A stretch of DNA of 64,000 nucleotides. Source: Caulobacter sp031457805. Its GTDB lineage: Bacteria > Pseudomonadota > Alphaproteobacteria > Caulobacterales > Caulobacteraceae. Each line of letters begins with the position of its first letter. The first letter of the stretch is position 1. Where the stretch lies: the NCBI RefSeq assembly GCF_031457805.1, contig NZ_JAVDXI010000004.1, positions 1 to 64,000 of the forward strand, read 5' to 3'. A program made the translations under genes and the position numbers. This document shows positions 34,450 to 44,806 of this stretch, piece by piece. The notes beneath the pieces are model-generated. The model worked only from the letters and a program-made list of their open reading frames with translations, was not told the DNA's origin and ran no database searches.

Positions 34450-36225
34450 TTAGCGCTTAATATTCAAGAGCTCCTCAAGCATCTGATCGGCTGTCGTGAT
34501 GATTTTCGACGAAGCCGAGTAGGCGCGCTGAGTAGTGATCAGACCTGTGAACTCCTGCGACAGATCAACGGTCGAGGCTTCAAGGGTAGAGGGGGCCAGA
34601 GCGCCGGCGCCGCCTTGCGACGGAGCCTTCAGGCTGTAGGTGCCGCTCTCGTTGGTGACGCGATAAGCATTGCCGTTGACGCCCTTCAGACCATTGGGGT
34701 TCGAGAAGGTGGCGATGGCGACCTGGGCGATCCGGCGGGTGACGCCGTTGTCGAAGATGGCCGAGACGTAGCCGTTCTCGTCGACCTCGATATTGGTCAG
34801 GTTACCGAAGGCCGTACCGTTGGTGTTCACCGACTGGACCACCGACTGGCTGTTGTACTGGGTCAGCCCGCCGGCGGCGCTGGCGAGATCGATCTGGACT
34901 TCTTGCTCATCGATGCCGAGGCCGTCGGCCCAGGTCGGCGGCGCAGGGGGCTGCACGGCCGGCGGCACGACCGCCGGTGCGATATAGCCCGAACTCTTGA
35001 TCGTGATCGCCGTCGGGCTGGTGTTGCCGAACAGATTGCCGGTGCTCTTGAGCTTGCCGTCGGTGGTGAACTCGACAATGCCGGTGCTGATCTGGCCGTT
35101 GCCGTTGTTGGCCAGATCGCCCGGCTTGGCGCGCAGTTCGGCGTACCACTGGTTCGGGCCCGGCCCCTTGAGCAGCGAGAGCGTCACCGTGCGCTGACCG
35201 CCCTTGGAGTCTGACAGCGGGATCTGGACTTCGAAGTCCGGCTTGACGCCCTTGCTGTTGTCCTTGGCGTAGTCGGACATCGACCAGGTCGAAGGATCAT
35301 AGAGCTTGCCGGCCACGACCTCGGCGTCGTCGGCGCCGGCGGTGTCGATGATGCCCAGGTCTTCCAGGTCGATCGTGTCGCCGGCGGCGTTGATCCGGGT
35401 GGTGGTGGTCGAGCCGACGACCGGCGAGGCGCCCTTGTAGTCGATCGTCGAGCTGACGATCTCATTCGTCGCGGCGTCGTAGGCCACCTTGCCGGTGGCG
35501 ATGATCACGCCGTTTTCCTTGATGTCGACCAGGTACTCGTTGTTGCCGCCAACCGGATTGGCGATGCCCGTCGAGCTGTAGATGACATCATAGTTGTGCG
35601 AGTTTGACGCCGAGTCGACGACGTTGGTCTTGGACGGCGAACCCGCCGTACCGACCTTGTACGACACCGCCGCCGCCACGGGCTGCTCGGAGCGCAGGTT
35701 GGCGTTGACGCCGACGCGGGTGGTCTTCTCGGCCGTACCGCCGACGCTGCCGACATTGATCGACGCCAGTTGAGTCAGGTCCGATGGGTCGGGGGTGATC
35801 AGGCCGCTGACCGGGTCAGCCAGCCAGCCCTGCAGATAGAGACCCGCGTCGTTGCGCAGATAGCCAAGGCTGTCGAGCTGGAACGAGCCGGCGCGCGTGA
35901 ACGAGCGCGTATCGGTCGCCGTCAGGTTCTCAGGCTTTTCCGTGGTGACGAAGAAGCCCGCGCCCGAGATCGAGATATCCAGGTTCGAGGTCGTCGACTG
36001 GGTCAGGCCCTGCTGGCTGATGAACTGGTGAGTCTGGGCCTTCACGCCGCCGGCGCTGTAGGTCTGGTTCTTGTTGCCGGACGTGACCAGCGTCGAGAAG
36101 TTCGAGGTCGAACGCTTGAAGCCGACCGTGTTGACGTTGGCGATGTTGTCCGAGATCGCGGCCAGGGCCGACGAGTTGGCGACCAGACCGGAAACGCCGG
36201 CGAGCATGGCGCTGTTGATGCTCAT
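34450..36225 (-). CDS. flgE: Flagellar hook protein FlgE
   Basis: FlgE is the structural protein of the external hook, 591 residues. The N-terminal rod/hook motif (SALAAISDNIANVNTVGFKR) and matching C-terminal heptads (AYSASSKIITTADQMLEELL) are the conserved export and polymerisation regions. The long variable D1/D2 region lies between. It is the last gene of the fliK-flgD-flgE operon. The ATG at 36225 follows TAGGAATTC. Caulobacter hook proteins of about 590 residues are usual. Confidence 0.97.
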   Translation of the reverse strand: MSINSAMLAGVSGLVANSSALAAISDNIANVNTVGFKRSTSNFSTLVTSGNKNQTYSAGGVKAQTHQFISQQGLTQSTTSNLDISISGAGFFVTTEKPENLTATDTRSFTRAGSFQLDSLGYLRNDAGLYLQGWLADPVSGLITPDPSDLTQLASINVGSVGGTAEKTTRVGVNANLRSEQPVAAAVSYKVGTAGSPSKTNVVDSASNSHNYDVIYSSTGIANPVGGNNEYLVDIKENGVIIATGKVAYDAATNEIVSSTIDYKGASPVVGSTTTTRINAAGDTIDLEDLGIIDTAGADDAEVVAGKLYDPSTWSMSDYAKDNSKGVKPDFEVQIPLSDSKGGQRTVTLSLLKGPGPNQWYAELRAKPGDLANNGNGQISTGIVEFTTDGKLKSTGNLFGNTSPTAITIKSSGYIAPAVVPPAVQPPAPPTWADGLGIDEQEVQIDLASAAGGLTQYNSQSVVQSVNTNGTAFGNLTNIEVDENGYVSAIFDNGVTRRIAQVAIATFSNPNGLKGVNGNAYRVTNESGTYSLKAPSQGGAGALAPSTLEASTVDLSQEFTGLITTQRAYSASSKIITTADQMLEELLNIKR

Positions 36226-36370
36226 GACTGAATTCCTACAAAAAGGGGGGACGAGGGTTCAGCGCTGTTTGCGTTTGGGTCCGCGGGAAGACCGTCTTCC
36301 GGGGACCGCGTCGGCGTCTTTCTGACGCCCGGTCGATGGGGGATCAGGCCGCCTCGGCCTGTTGGGTGGT

Positions 36371-37051
36371 CTAGGCCGCCGCCTTGATGCCGACGACGTT
36401 GTCGACAGGGATGGTCTTGCCATCGACGACGACCATCGGCTGACCGGTGGCGTTGTCGACCGCGGTCACGACGCCCTCGGTGCGACCCTTGATGTTGGTC
36501 GCCTTGATTTCCTTGCCGTCGCCGGTCTTGGCCGTCACGACGATGCCGTAGACCCCGCCATCGGGCAGCTTGGCGCCGCTGTCGTCCTTGCCATCCCAGG
36601 TGATGATGTGGTCGCCGCTCTTCTGGTCATCCGGCGTCAGGGTGCGCACCACCTTGCCGGCCGGGTTCTTGATCTCGACTTTCAGCGAGGCCGACGCGCT
36701 GGGCTGGGTCCAGGAGAAGGTCGCCGTCCCGTTCTTGAGGGTCGAGGTGTCGCTGATCGCCGAAACCTGCTTGCCGATCATCGCGACGCCCTCGGAGAGG
36801 CCCGTGCCGGTGTTCATGCCCACCAGCGCGGCCAGCAGGTCGTTGGTGACCAGTTGCTGCTCCACACCCGTCATCTGCGTGATCTGCTGGGTCATCTGGG
36901 TGGTGTCGGTCGGCGCCAGGGGATCCTGGTTCTTCAGCTGCGTGGTCAGCAGCTGGAGGAAGGTCTCCTTGTTGGTCGCCAGCGACGTGCGCGAGTTGTT
37001 GATCTTGTCGAGGACCGACGAGGTGTTCTGTGACGAGACGGCGGTGGCCAT
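36371..37051 (-). CDS. flgD: Hook assembly scaffold FlgD
   Basis: FlgD is the hook cap, 226 residues. The conserved N-terminal export and capping motif is present (FLQLLTTQLKNQDPLAPTDT), followed by the FlgD Ig-like and tudor-like region (FSWTQPSASASLKVEIKNPAGKV, split around residue 130). ATG 37051 gives the family start MATAVSS and lies 12 bases after the fliK stop. There is a 145-base gap with short inverted repeats before flgE. Confidence 0.95.
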   Translation of the reverse strand: MATAVSSQNTSSVLDKINNSRTSLATNKETFLQLLTTQLKNQDPLAPTDTTQMTQQITQMTGVEQQLVTNDLLAALVGMNTGTGLSEGVAMIGKQVSAISDTSTLKNGTATFSWTQPSASASLKVEIKNPAGKVVRTLTPDDQKSGDHIITWDGKDDSGAKLPDGGVYGIVVTAKTGDGKEIKATNIKGRTEGVVTAVDNATGQPMVVVDGKTIPVDNVVGIKAAA

Positions 37052-37062
37052 GTCGGTCTCTC

Positions 37063-38814
37063 CTAGATCCGGATGTCCAGACCGCTGTCGGCGACCGTCT
37101 TCAGGCCGGGCAGCAGTTCGGGGGTGATGGTGATGTCCTCTTCGCCCGTCAGCGCGGCCTGGAAGGCGCGGCCCGAAAAGGCGCGCTGTCCCTGGTCGCC
37201 CCAACCCTCGAAGGCGAAGAACGGGTTCTGGCTCTGGCCGCCCTGGCTGGAGACGTCGAAGCTCAGGGCGTTGTCGGCGACGTTGAAGCCGGCGTCGGAC
37301 AGCGCCTGGCGCAGCTCGTTGGCCTTGCCGCGCAGCTCCTGGGCGGCGTGGACGGTGTCGAAGCGCATCGAGGCGGTCAGGGCGCCGTCGCGACCGATCT
37401 CGATCCGCACATCGACCTTGCCCAGACCGTCCGGGGTCAAGGCCACGTCGAAGCGCGTGGTCTTGGCGTCGGCCTTCTTGAGGATCTCGGCCGACAGGGC
37501 CGCGACGGTCTCGGGAGAGCCGCGCACCGGGGCCGGCGCGGCGGCGGGCGTGGCGGTGTTGGCGGCCCGCAACTGGACCGGCGGCGCGGGGGTCGAGGAC
37601 GGCGCGGCTTCAGCGACGCTCGCGCCGGCGGCGGAAGCTTCGGGAGTGACGATCGCGCCGGCTGAAGCCTCCGAGCCGTTGGCGTTGGCGTAAGCGTCGC
37701 CGCTGACGCCCGCATCGCCGCCGCCGGCGCTCGCGGCGACCGCTGTTACGGCTTCGGGAGTCTCGACCGCCTCGGCGGCTGGCAGCGCGGTCGGCGCGGC
37801 GCCGGGTGCGGCCTGGGCCTTGGTCGTGTCCGCAGACTTGGCCACGACAGTCGCGACCTCGGGAGTCACGACAGCCGGGACGTCCGCGGCGGCGTCCGCG
37901 CCCGCGTCGGTCGCAGCGGGGGTGGTGTCGGCGACGATCCCCGCCTCGACGAGCGTGGCGACTTGCGCACTCGGCGCGGGCGGCGTCGCGAGCGCGCCGG
38001 TGTTAGCGGCCATGGCGAGCGGGGCCGCGGCGGGGGGTTCGGCGATCTTGGCCAGCGCGCTCGGAGCTGTCGGCGCGTCGGCCAGGCTCGCGGCGTCGAT
38101 CGGTGTCTCGGCCTCTCCGGCGAGAGTGGTCAGAGCGTCGAGTGCGGCGGCGTCCAGCGCCTGAGCACCGGCGGCAGCCGTCGTCGGCGCCGAAGCGGCT
38201 TGCGGCGCCGGAGCCGCGGCGGCCTCCGGCGCAGTCGCGGAAGACGACGCCATTTGCGGCGCCGCCAGCGTCGCGTCCGCGGCGGCCTCGACGGCGGCGG
38301 CGAAGGTTGCGACGTCTTCGACCGAGGTTGCGGCGGTCGTCAGGGCCGGCTCGACCGACATCTCCGTCGGCGCCGTCGGCGCGGGCTCGGCCGACATCGC
38401 GGCGATTAGCGTCGCGGCGACCTGGGCCGAGGCGAGCGTCGTGTCCGCCGCGACCGGGGTCTCGACGTCCGCCTCGACGGCCTCGGCTTCGGCGCCGGAC
38501 GCCTTGTCAGCGTTCGTGTCGTCATTGGCCTTGGCGTCACGAACGCCGTCGACGGCCTCATTGGTCTCGGCGCGGGGCTCATCGCTCCGCTCGGCGACCT
38601 TGGCGTCCGAACGCGCGGGCCTGTCGGCCGCCTTCACGTCGCGGTCCTCGTTCTTGGACTCGGCGCGCTTGGCCGTCGGACGCGGAGACGGGGTGTCATC
38701 CGACCGGCCGGCGATGGCCAGCAGGGCGTCGAAGCCGTCGGCGGACGCCTTGCCGCCGGCGGCCGGGGTCGGCGCGGCGGGAAGAGCGGCGGTGGGTGCG
38801 GCGATCGCGGTCAT
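37063..38814 (-). CDS. fliK: Flagellar hook-length control protein FliK
   Basis: FliK is the molecular ruler that stops hook growth and switches export specificity. The protein has 583 residues. The first 390 are rich in Ala, Thr, Pro and Glu and look disordered, as in other FliK rulers. The conserved C-terminal Flg_hook domain covers about 440-540 (LTPDGLGKVDVRIEIG, GKANELRQALSDAGFN). It is the first gene of the hook operon. A sigma-54 promoter lies about 50-75 bases upstream. Confidence 0.93.
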   Translation of the reverse strand: MTAIAAPTAALPAAPTPAAGGKASADGFDALLAIAGRSDDTPSPRPTAKRAESKNEDRDVKAADRPARSDAKVAERSDEPRAETNEAVDGVRDAKANDDTNADKASGAEAEAVEADVETPVAADTTLASAQVAATLIAAMSAEPAPTAPTEMSVEPALTTAATSVEDVATFAAAVEAAADATLAAPQMASSSATAPEAAAAPAPQAASAPTTAAAGAQALDAAALDALTTLAGEAETPIDAASLADAPTAPSALAKIAEPPAAAPLAMAANTGALATPPAPSAQVATLVEAGIVADTTPAATDAGADAAADVPAVVTPEVATVVAKSADTTKAQAAPGAAPTALPAAEAVETPEAVTAVAASAGGGDAGVSGDAYANANGSEASAGAIVTPEASAAGASVAEAAPSSTPAPPVQLRAANTATPAAAPAPVRGSPETVAALSAEILKKADAKTTRFDVALTPDGLGKVDVRIEIGRDGALTASMRFDTVHAAQELRGKANELRQALSDAGFNVADNALSFDVSSQGGQSQNPFFAFEGWGDQGQRAFSGRAFQAALTGEEDITITPELLPGLKTVADSGLDIRI

Positions 38815-38874
38815 GCGCAGTCGTTGCTCGGTTGGCGGCGGTCCATGACGGACACGCCTTCGCCGCTTCCCTCA

Positions 38875-38889
38875 GCAACGGTCGGGCCA
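38875..38889 (-). promoter_or_regulatory. Sigma-54 promoter of the hook operon (fliK-flgD-flgE)
   Basis: On the minus strand TGGCCCG-N4-TTGC is a full match to the -24/-12 consensus, with GG and GC at the required spacing. Transcription would start near 38863. This corresponds to the flbG promoter studied in C. crescentus. Confidence 0.88.
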
Positions 38890-38965
38890 ACTCGGAGAAT
38901 ACCCCCTAAGACACTGTTTTAAATGATTTTAATGGCTTGTTTACGAACCAAAATCGCGCCGGATG

Positions 38966-38980
38966 CGGCGCTTTTTGCCG
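38966..38980 (-). promoter_or_regulatory. Candidate FlbD-binding ftr element upstream of the hook operon
   Basis: CGGCAA-AAAG-CGCCG on the minus strand lies about 100-115 bases upstream of the predicted hook-operon start. It shares CGGCAA-N4-CGC with two sites at 39146 and 39180. Its placement matches the enhancer element ftr1 described for C. crescentus flbG. Confidence 0.65.
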
Positions 38981-39036
38981 AGCTCGAAGGACCGTAAGGG
39001 ACGGGACTTGCCGCGTCGCCGCGTCACGCCCCGGGT

Positions 39037-39051
39037 TGGCGCCGTCCTTGC
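39037..39051 (+). promoter_or_regulatory. Sigma-54 promoter of flgK-flgL
   Basis: TGGCGCC-N4-TTGC has exact -24/-12 spacing. Transcription would start near 39063, about 150 bases before flgK. This corresponds to the flaN promoter of C. crescentus, divergent from flbG. Confidence 0.88.
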
Positions 39052-39145
39052 GGAAGACCTCTCGTCGAATTTCCGACCGCCGGAACATATCGCCATGAAT
39101 TTCAATGGCTTGGCACATCACCGGGGATCATGCCCCACCGCGACC

Positions 39146-39160
39146 CGGCAAGTTTCGCCG
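39146..39160 (+). promoter_or_regulatory. Candidate ftr element downstream of the flgK promoter (1)
   Basis: CGGCAA-GTTT-CGCCG, extended to a CCCGGC/GCCGGG inverted repeat, lies about 85 bases downstream of the predicted flgK start. C. crescentus flaN is known to need ftr elements downstream of its promoter. Confidence 0.65.
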
Positions 39161-39179
39161 GGCAAGGGCGCGTCGTGCG

Positions 39180-39194
39180 TTGCGCGGTTTGCCG
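39180..39194 (-). promoter_or_regulatory. Candidate ftr element downstream of the flgK promoter (2)
   Basis: CGGCAA-ACCG-CGCAA on the minus strand is a third copy of the shared motif, in the opposite orientation to the copy at 39146. It lies 21-35 bases before the flgK start codon. Confidence 0.55.
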
Positions 39195-39214
39195 AGCCGA
39201 AGGAGGCCTGATCC

Positions 39215-41326
39215 ATGTCGCTCAATGCGATCATGAGCACGGCGACGTCCGGCATGATGGCCGCGCAGACGGGTCTGCGCGTCACGTCGGACAACATCGC
39301 CAACGTCAACACCACCGGCTATGTCCGCAAGACGGTCAGCCAGTCGAACCTGCTGTCCAACGGCATGGGCGTGGGCGTCAGTATCGACGCCATCAAGCGC
39401 GCCACCGACGCCTTCCTGCAGTCGGCCAGCCTGAACGCCGCCTCCGAGAGCGGCCGCGCGTCGATCGTCGCCAGCACGCTCAACAGCGCCCAGCAGCTGT
39501 TCGGCGACCCGAGCGGCTCGACGAGCTTCTTCACGGTGCTGGACGACGTCTACGCCGCGTTCTCCTCGGCGCAGGACGACCCCTCCTCCAGCCTGCTGCG
39601 CACCCAGGCGCTGACCCGGCTGGACGACTTTCTCAGCGAGTCCAGCCGCATCACCGCCTCGCTGTCGAAGCTGGGCAAGGACGCCGATACGCGGATCGCC
39701 GCCGACGTCGGCCGGGTCAATGACCTGCTCAGCCAGATCGACGCGCTGAACACCGACATCACGCGCGCCAAGGTGGCCGGAGCCGACGCCACGGGCGCCG
39801 AGAACGTCCAGAGCAAGCTGGTCGACGAACTGTCCACGCTGATGAACGTGCAGATCTCACCGCGCACCCTGGGCGGGATCGTGGTGCGTTCGACCGAAGG
39901 TCTGAACCTGGCGGGCGACGGCGCGGCCAAGGTCACCTACCAGACCTCCGCCACCGCCACGGGCTTCCTGACGGTGCAGCTGGCCAACGGCTCGGACTAT
40001 CCGGTCCCGTTGAACATCTCGAGCGGCGAGATCCGCGGCCTGATGGACGTGCGCAATATCGAGCTGGTCAATCTGTCCGACCAGCTGGGTGAGTTCACCT
40101 CGCGCGCCACCGAAGAGATCAACCGCGCCGCCAACGCAGCCTCGTCGGTGCCAGCGCCCACCAGCCTGACGGGCCGCGACACCGGTCTAGACGCCCAGGC
40201 GGCGATGACCGGCTTCACGGGCAAGACCACGATCGCCCTGACCAATGCGAGCGGCGTGATCCAGCGCCGGATCGATATCGACTTCACCGCCGGCACCATG
40301 ACGGTGAACGGCGCGGCCGGTCCGGCCTTCACCCCGGCCAACTTCATCACCCAGCTGAACACCGCCCTGGGCGGTCAGGGGGCGGCGGGCTTTTCGAACG
40401 GCGCGCTGAGCATCAACGGCGTCGGCGGCCTGGGCGTGGCGATCGCCGATGACGCCACCACGCCCTCCAACAAGGCCGGCAAGGGCTTCAGCCACTATTT
40501 CGGCCTCAACGACATCGTCCGCACAAGCGGCTACTCGCCTTATGAAACGGGCCTGACGGCGGCGGACCCTCACGGGTTCACGGCCGGCGAGATGACGATC
40601 CGCCTGACCGATGTCGAGGGCGGGCGCATCCGCGACATCCCCTTCACGCCCCCTGTGGGCGGGACGATGCAGAACATGCTTGACGCGCTGAACTCTCGCG
40701 CGTCCGGGGTCGGCCTCTATGGCCAGTTCTCGATGAACGCTCGGGGCCAGATCAGCTTCACGTCGAACACCAACACACCGGTGACGATGTCGATCGTGGC
40801 TGACAGCACCGAGCGCGGCGCCGGCGGTCCCTCGGCCAGCCAGCTGTTCGGCATCGGCCCCGCCGAACGCAGCACGCGCGGTGAGAAGTTCTTCCTCAAC
40901 ACGGCGATGGACCAGAACCCGAAGCTTCTGCCGTTCGCCAAGCTGGACCTGACCCAGGCGGTGGGCGGCGCCGCCGCCCTGGCGATCGGCGACGGTCGCG
41001 GCGCGCTGGCCCTGGCCAACGCCGGCGAGAACACCGCGACGTTCGGCGTCGCGGGCAGCGCCGCCTCGGTGACCATGACGGTGGCGCGCTACGCCGCCGA
41101 CTTCGGGGGCTCGATCGCCCGCAAGGCCGCCACCGCCGAAAGCCGCAAGGACGCCGCCGCGGCGGTGTCCAGCGAAGTCGACAGCCAGCGCCAGTCCGAA
41201 GAGGGCGTGAACCTGGACGAAGAACTGATCAACCTGACCACCTACCAGCAAGCCTTCAACGCCTCGGCCCGCCTGATCCAGGCGACCAAGGACATGTTCG
41301 ACGTGCTCACCGGAATCCTGGGGTAA
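39215..41326 (+). CDS. flgK: Hook-filament junction protein FlgK (HAP1)
   Basis: FlgK joins hook and filament, 703 residues. The N-terminal motif TGLRVTSDNIANVNTTGYVR and the C-terminal helices (SEEGVNLDEELINLTTYQQAFNAS, split) are the conserved axial-protein ends. It is somewhat longer than the enterobacterial protein because of a larger middle region, as usual in alphaproteobacteria. AAGGAGG lies 9 bases before the ATG. flgL follows after three bases. Confidence 0.96.
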   Translation: MSLNAIMSTATSGMMAAQTGLRVTSDNIANVNTTGYVRKTVSQSNLLSNGMGVGVSIDAIKRATDAFLQSASLNAASESGRASIVASTLNSAQQLFGDPSGSTSFFTVLDDVYAAFSSAQDDPSSSLLRTQALTRLDDFLSESSRITASLSKLGKDADTRIAADVGRVNDLLSQIDALNTDITRAKVAGADATGAENVQSKLVDELSTLMNVQISPRTLGGIVVRSTEGLNLAGDGAAKVTYQTSATATGFLTVQLANGSDYPVPLNISSGEIRGLMDVRNIELVNLSDQLGEFTSRATEEINRAANAASSVPAPTSLTGRDTGLDAQAAMTGFTGKTTIALTNASGVIQRRIDIDFTAGTMTVNGAAGPAFTPANFITQLNTALGGQGAAGFSNGALSINGVGGLGVAIADDATTPSNKAGKGFSHYFGLNDIVRTSGYSPYETGLTAADPHGFTAGEMTIRLTDVEGGRIRDIPFTPPVGGTMQNMLDALNSRASGVGLYGQFSMNARGQISFTSNTNTPVTMSIVADSTERGAGGPSASQLFGIGPAERSTRGEKFFLNTAMDQNPKLLPFAKLDLTQAVGGAAALAIGDGRGALALANAGENTATFGVAGSAASVTMTVARYAADFGGSIARKAATAESRKDAAAAVSSEVDSQRQSEEGVNLDEELINLTTYQQAFNASARLIQATKDMFDVLTGILG

Positions 41327-41329
41327 GCC

Positions 41330-42253
41330 ATGACCCGCGTCTCGACCGTCCAGAACTACAACATCATGACGTCCAACCTCATGAAGGCGCAGATCCGCCA
41401 GAATGACGTGGGCGCCCAGGTGGCCAGCCAGAAGGTCGCCACCGACCTGCGCGGCTACGCCAAGAACGCCGAGGTGCTGACCGCCATGCGCAGCGCCCAG
41501 ACCAAGATCAATGGCCTGCTGGACCAGATCAAGCTGGTCAACAATCGGCTGGATATGCAGAACACCGGCATCGGCCGGGTGGCCGACGCCACCAAGGACG
41601 CGCGCGAGGCGATCGCCAACTCCCTGGCCGCCGGCAACGCCACCACCCTGATGCAGCAGCTGCAGGCGGCGTTCAGCGAGGTGGTCCAGGGCGTCAACAC
41701 CAAGTCCAACGGGCTCTACGTGTTTTCCGGCGCCCAGACCCAGACCGCGACCACCACCGCCACCACCATGGCGGACCTGACCCTGGCGCCGTCGACGGCG
41801 TCGCTGTTCCAGAACGACCAGTACATCACCACCAACCGGGTCGATGAACAGACTAACGCCAAGACCGGCGTGCTGGGCGACGCCTTGGGCACGGGCACCT
41901 TCGACGCCTTCAAGCAGGTCCAGGCCTATATCGACGCCAACGGCCCGTTCACCGGCAATCTGACGGACACCCAGGTCAACTTCCTGAAGGGCCTGCTGCC
42001 CACCTTCGATGCGGCCTACAAGTCGGTGGTCGACATCCAGGGCAAGAACGGCGTCAACCAGAAGCGCTTCGAGGCCGCGGAGACCGATCTCTCCAACCAG
42101 GCCGACACCCTGACCACCATGGTCGGCGGCATTGTCGACGTGGACATGGCCGAGGCGGTCACGCGCCTGGAAGCCGCCAAGCTGGCGGTTCAGGCCTCGG
42201 CCCAGGTGTTCACCAGCCTGCAGGCCTCCTCGCTGTTGAACGTTCTGAAGTAA
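41330..42253 (+). CDS. flgL: Hook-filament junction protein FlgL (HAP3)
   Basis: A 307-residue flagellin-related junction protein. Flagellin-like N-terminal helices (VSTVQNYNIMTSNLMKAQ, MQNTGIGRVADATKDAREAI) and the C-terminal helix (AVTRLEAAKLAVQASAQVF) are present, ending LQASSLLNVLK as in FlgL/flagellin proteins. It is translated directly after flgK as one unit under the same sigma-54 promoter. Confidence 0.95.
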   Translation: MTRVSTVQNYNIMTSNLMKAQIRQNDVGAQVASQKVATDLRGYAKNAEVLTAMRSAQTKINGLLDQIKLVNNRLDMQNTGIGRVADATKDAREAIANSLAAGNATTLMQQLQAAFSEVVQGVNTKSNGLYVFSGAQTQTATTTATTMADLTLAPSTASLFQNDQYITTNRVDEQTNAKTGVLGDALGTGTFDAFKQVQAYIDANGPFTGNLTDTQVNFLKGLLPTFDAAYKSVVDIQGKNGVNQKRFEAAETDLSNQADTLTTMVGGIVDVDMAEAVTRLEAAKLAVQASAQVFTSLQASSLLNVLK

Positions 42254-42294
42254 GCGAGCCCATCCGTCCGGCCGGCCTGGCCGTAAGCGCAAGC

Positions 42295-43533
<1,239 letters not shown>

Positions 43534-43567
43534 CCCTCGCCTCGCAAAATCCGGGTCGAGCCGCTAT

Positions 43568-44800
43568 ATGGCGGCGATGGACCTGGCGACGACCGACACG
43601 ACCCCTGCTTCCGATTCCGACACGCTGATCGCGCGCGCGGTCGAGCAGGTGCGCGCCGCTGTCGGCCTGCCCGAGGGAACGCGGATCGTCGCGGCCATGT
43701 CCGGGGGCGTGGACTCCACCGTCACCGCCGCCTTGCTGGCCAAGGCCGGCTATGACGTGGTGGGCGTCACCCTGCAGCTCTACGACCACGGCGCGGCGAT
43801 CTCGCGCAAGGGCGCCTGCTGCGCGGGACAAGACATCCTGGACGCCCGCATGGCCGCCGAGCGCATCGGCATCCCGCACTACGTGCTCGACTACGAAAGC
43901 CGCTTCCGCGAGCAGGTCATCGAGGACTTCGCCGACGCCTACCTGCGCGGCGAGACGCCGATCCCGTGCGTGCGCTGCAACCAGACGGTCAAGTTCCGCG
44001 ACCTGCTGGACGTGGCCCGTGACCTTGGGGCCGAGGCGATGGCCACCGGCCACTATGTGCAGCGCGCCATGCCCGGAAATGGCGGCAACCGTCCGCAATT
44101 GCGCCGCGCCGCCGATCCGGCCAAGGACCAGAGCTATTTCCTGTTCGCCACCACGCGCGAGCAGCTGGACTTCCTGCGCTTCCCGCTGGGCGGGATGGAC
44201 AAGCCGACGGTCCGCGCCGTCGCGGCCGGCCTTGGCCTGTCGATCGCCGACAAGCCCGACAGCCAGGACATCTGCTTCGTGCCCGAGGGCAAGTACACCA
44301 CCGTCATCGACCGCATCCGGCCGCAGGGCGCGGAGGCCGGCGACATCGTGCATCTGGACGGCCGGGTTCTGGGCCGCCACGAGGGCGTGACCCGCTACAC
44401 CATCGGCCAGCGCCGGGGCCTGAACATCGCCGTCGGCGATCCGCTGTTCGTCGTCCGCATCGACGCCGACAAGCGCCAAGTGATCGTCGGCCCGCGCGAG
44501 GCGCTGCTCACCGCGTCCCTGACCCTCAAGGAGGGCAGCTGGCTGGGCGGCCAGGACAGCCTGGAGGCCGCCGCCGAGGACGGACAGCGGGTGCTGGCCC
44601 GCGTGCGCTCGACCCGCGAGCCGGTTCCGGGGCGCCTGGCCCTGATCGACGGCGCGCTGTCGGTCGTGTTCGACGGCGCCGAAGAGGGTGTCGCGCCGGG
44701 TCAGGCCTGCGTGCTCTACGACCCCGCCGATCCGGACCGGGTGCTGGGCGGCGGCTTCATCGCCGGCACGACCCGGACAGTGGATCTGGCGCCGGCCTGA
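43568..44800 (+). CDS. mnmA: tRNA-specific 2-thiouridylase MnmA
   Basis: MnmA adds sulfur to uridine-34 of tRNA-Glu, -Gln and -Lys. The 410 residues include the ATP-pyrophosphatase loop SGGVDSTV near residue 45 and the catalytic cysteines Cys137 (VRCNQTVKF) and Cys236 (DICFVPEG). GQRRGLNIA and the beta-barrel end are also typical. The ATG at 43568 is used, and ATG 43577 is equally possible. It ends six bases before the convergent GGDEF-EAL gene. Confidence 0.96.
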   Translation: MAAMDLATTDTTPASDSDTLIARAVEQVRAAVGLPEGTRIVAAMSGGVDSTVTAALLAKAGYDVVGVTLQLYDHGAAISRKGACCAGQDILDARMAAERIGIPHYVLDYESRFREQVIEDFADAYLRGETPIPCVRCNQTVKFRDLLDVARDLGAEAMATGHYVQRAMPGNGGNRPQLRRAADPAKDQSYFLFATTREQLDFLRFPLGGMDKPTVRAVAAGLGLSIADKPDSQDICFVPEGKYTTVIDRIRPQGAEAGDIVHLDGRVLGRHEGVTRYTIGQRRGLNIAVGDPLFVVRIDADKRQVIVGPREALLTASLTLKEGSWLGGQDSLEAAAEDGQRVLARVRSTREPVPGRLALIDGALSVVFDGAEEGVAPGQACVLYDPADPDRVLGGGFIAGTTRTVDLAPA

Positions 44801-44806
44801 CCGGCC

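Noticed and set aside
40187..42292. Long minus-strand frame opposite flgK-flgL
   Set aside because: It crosses the flgK-flgL boundary and has only low-complexity text.
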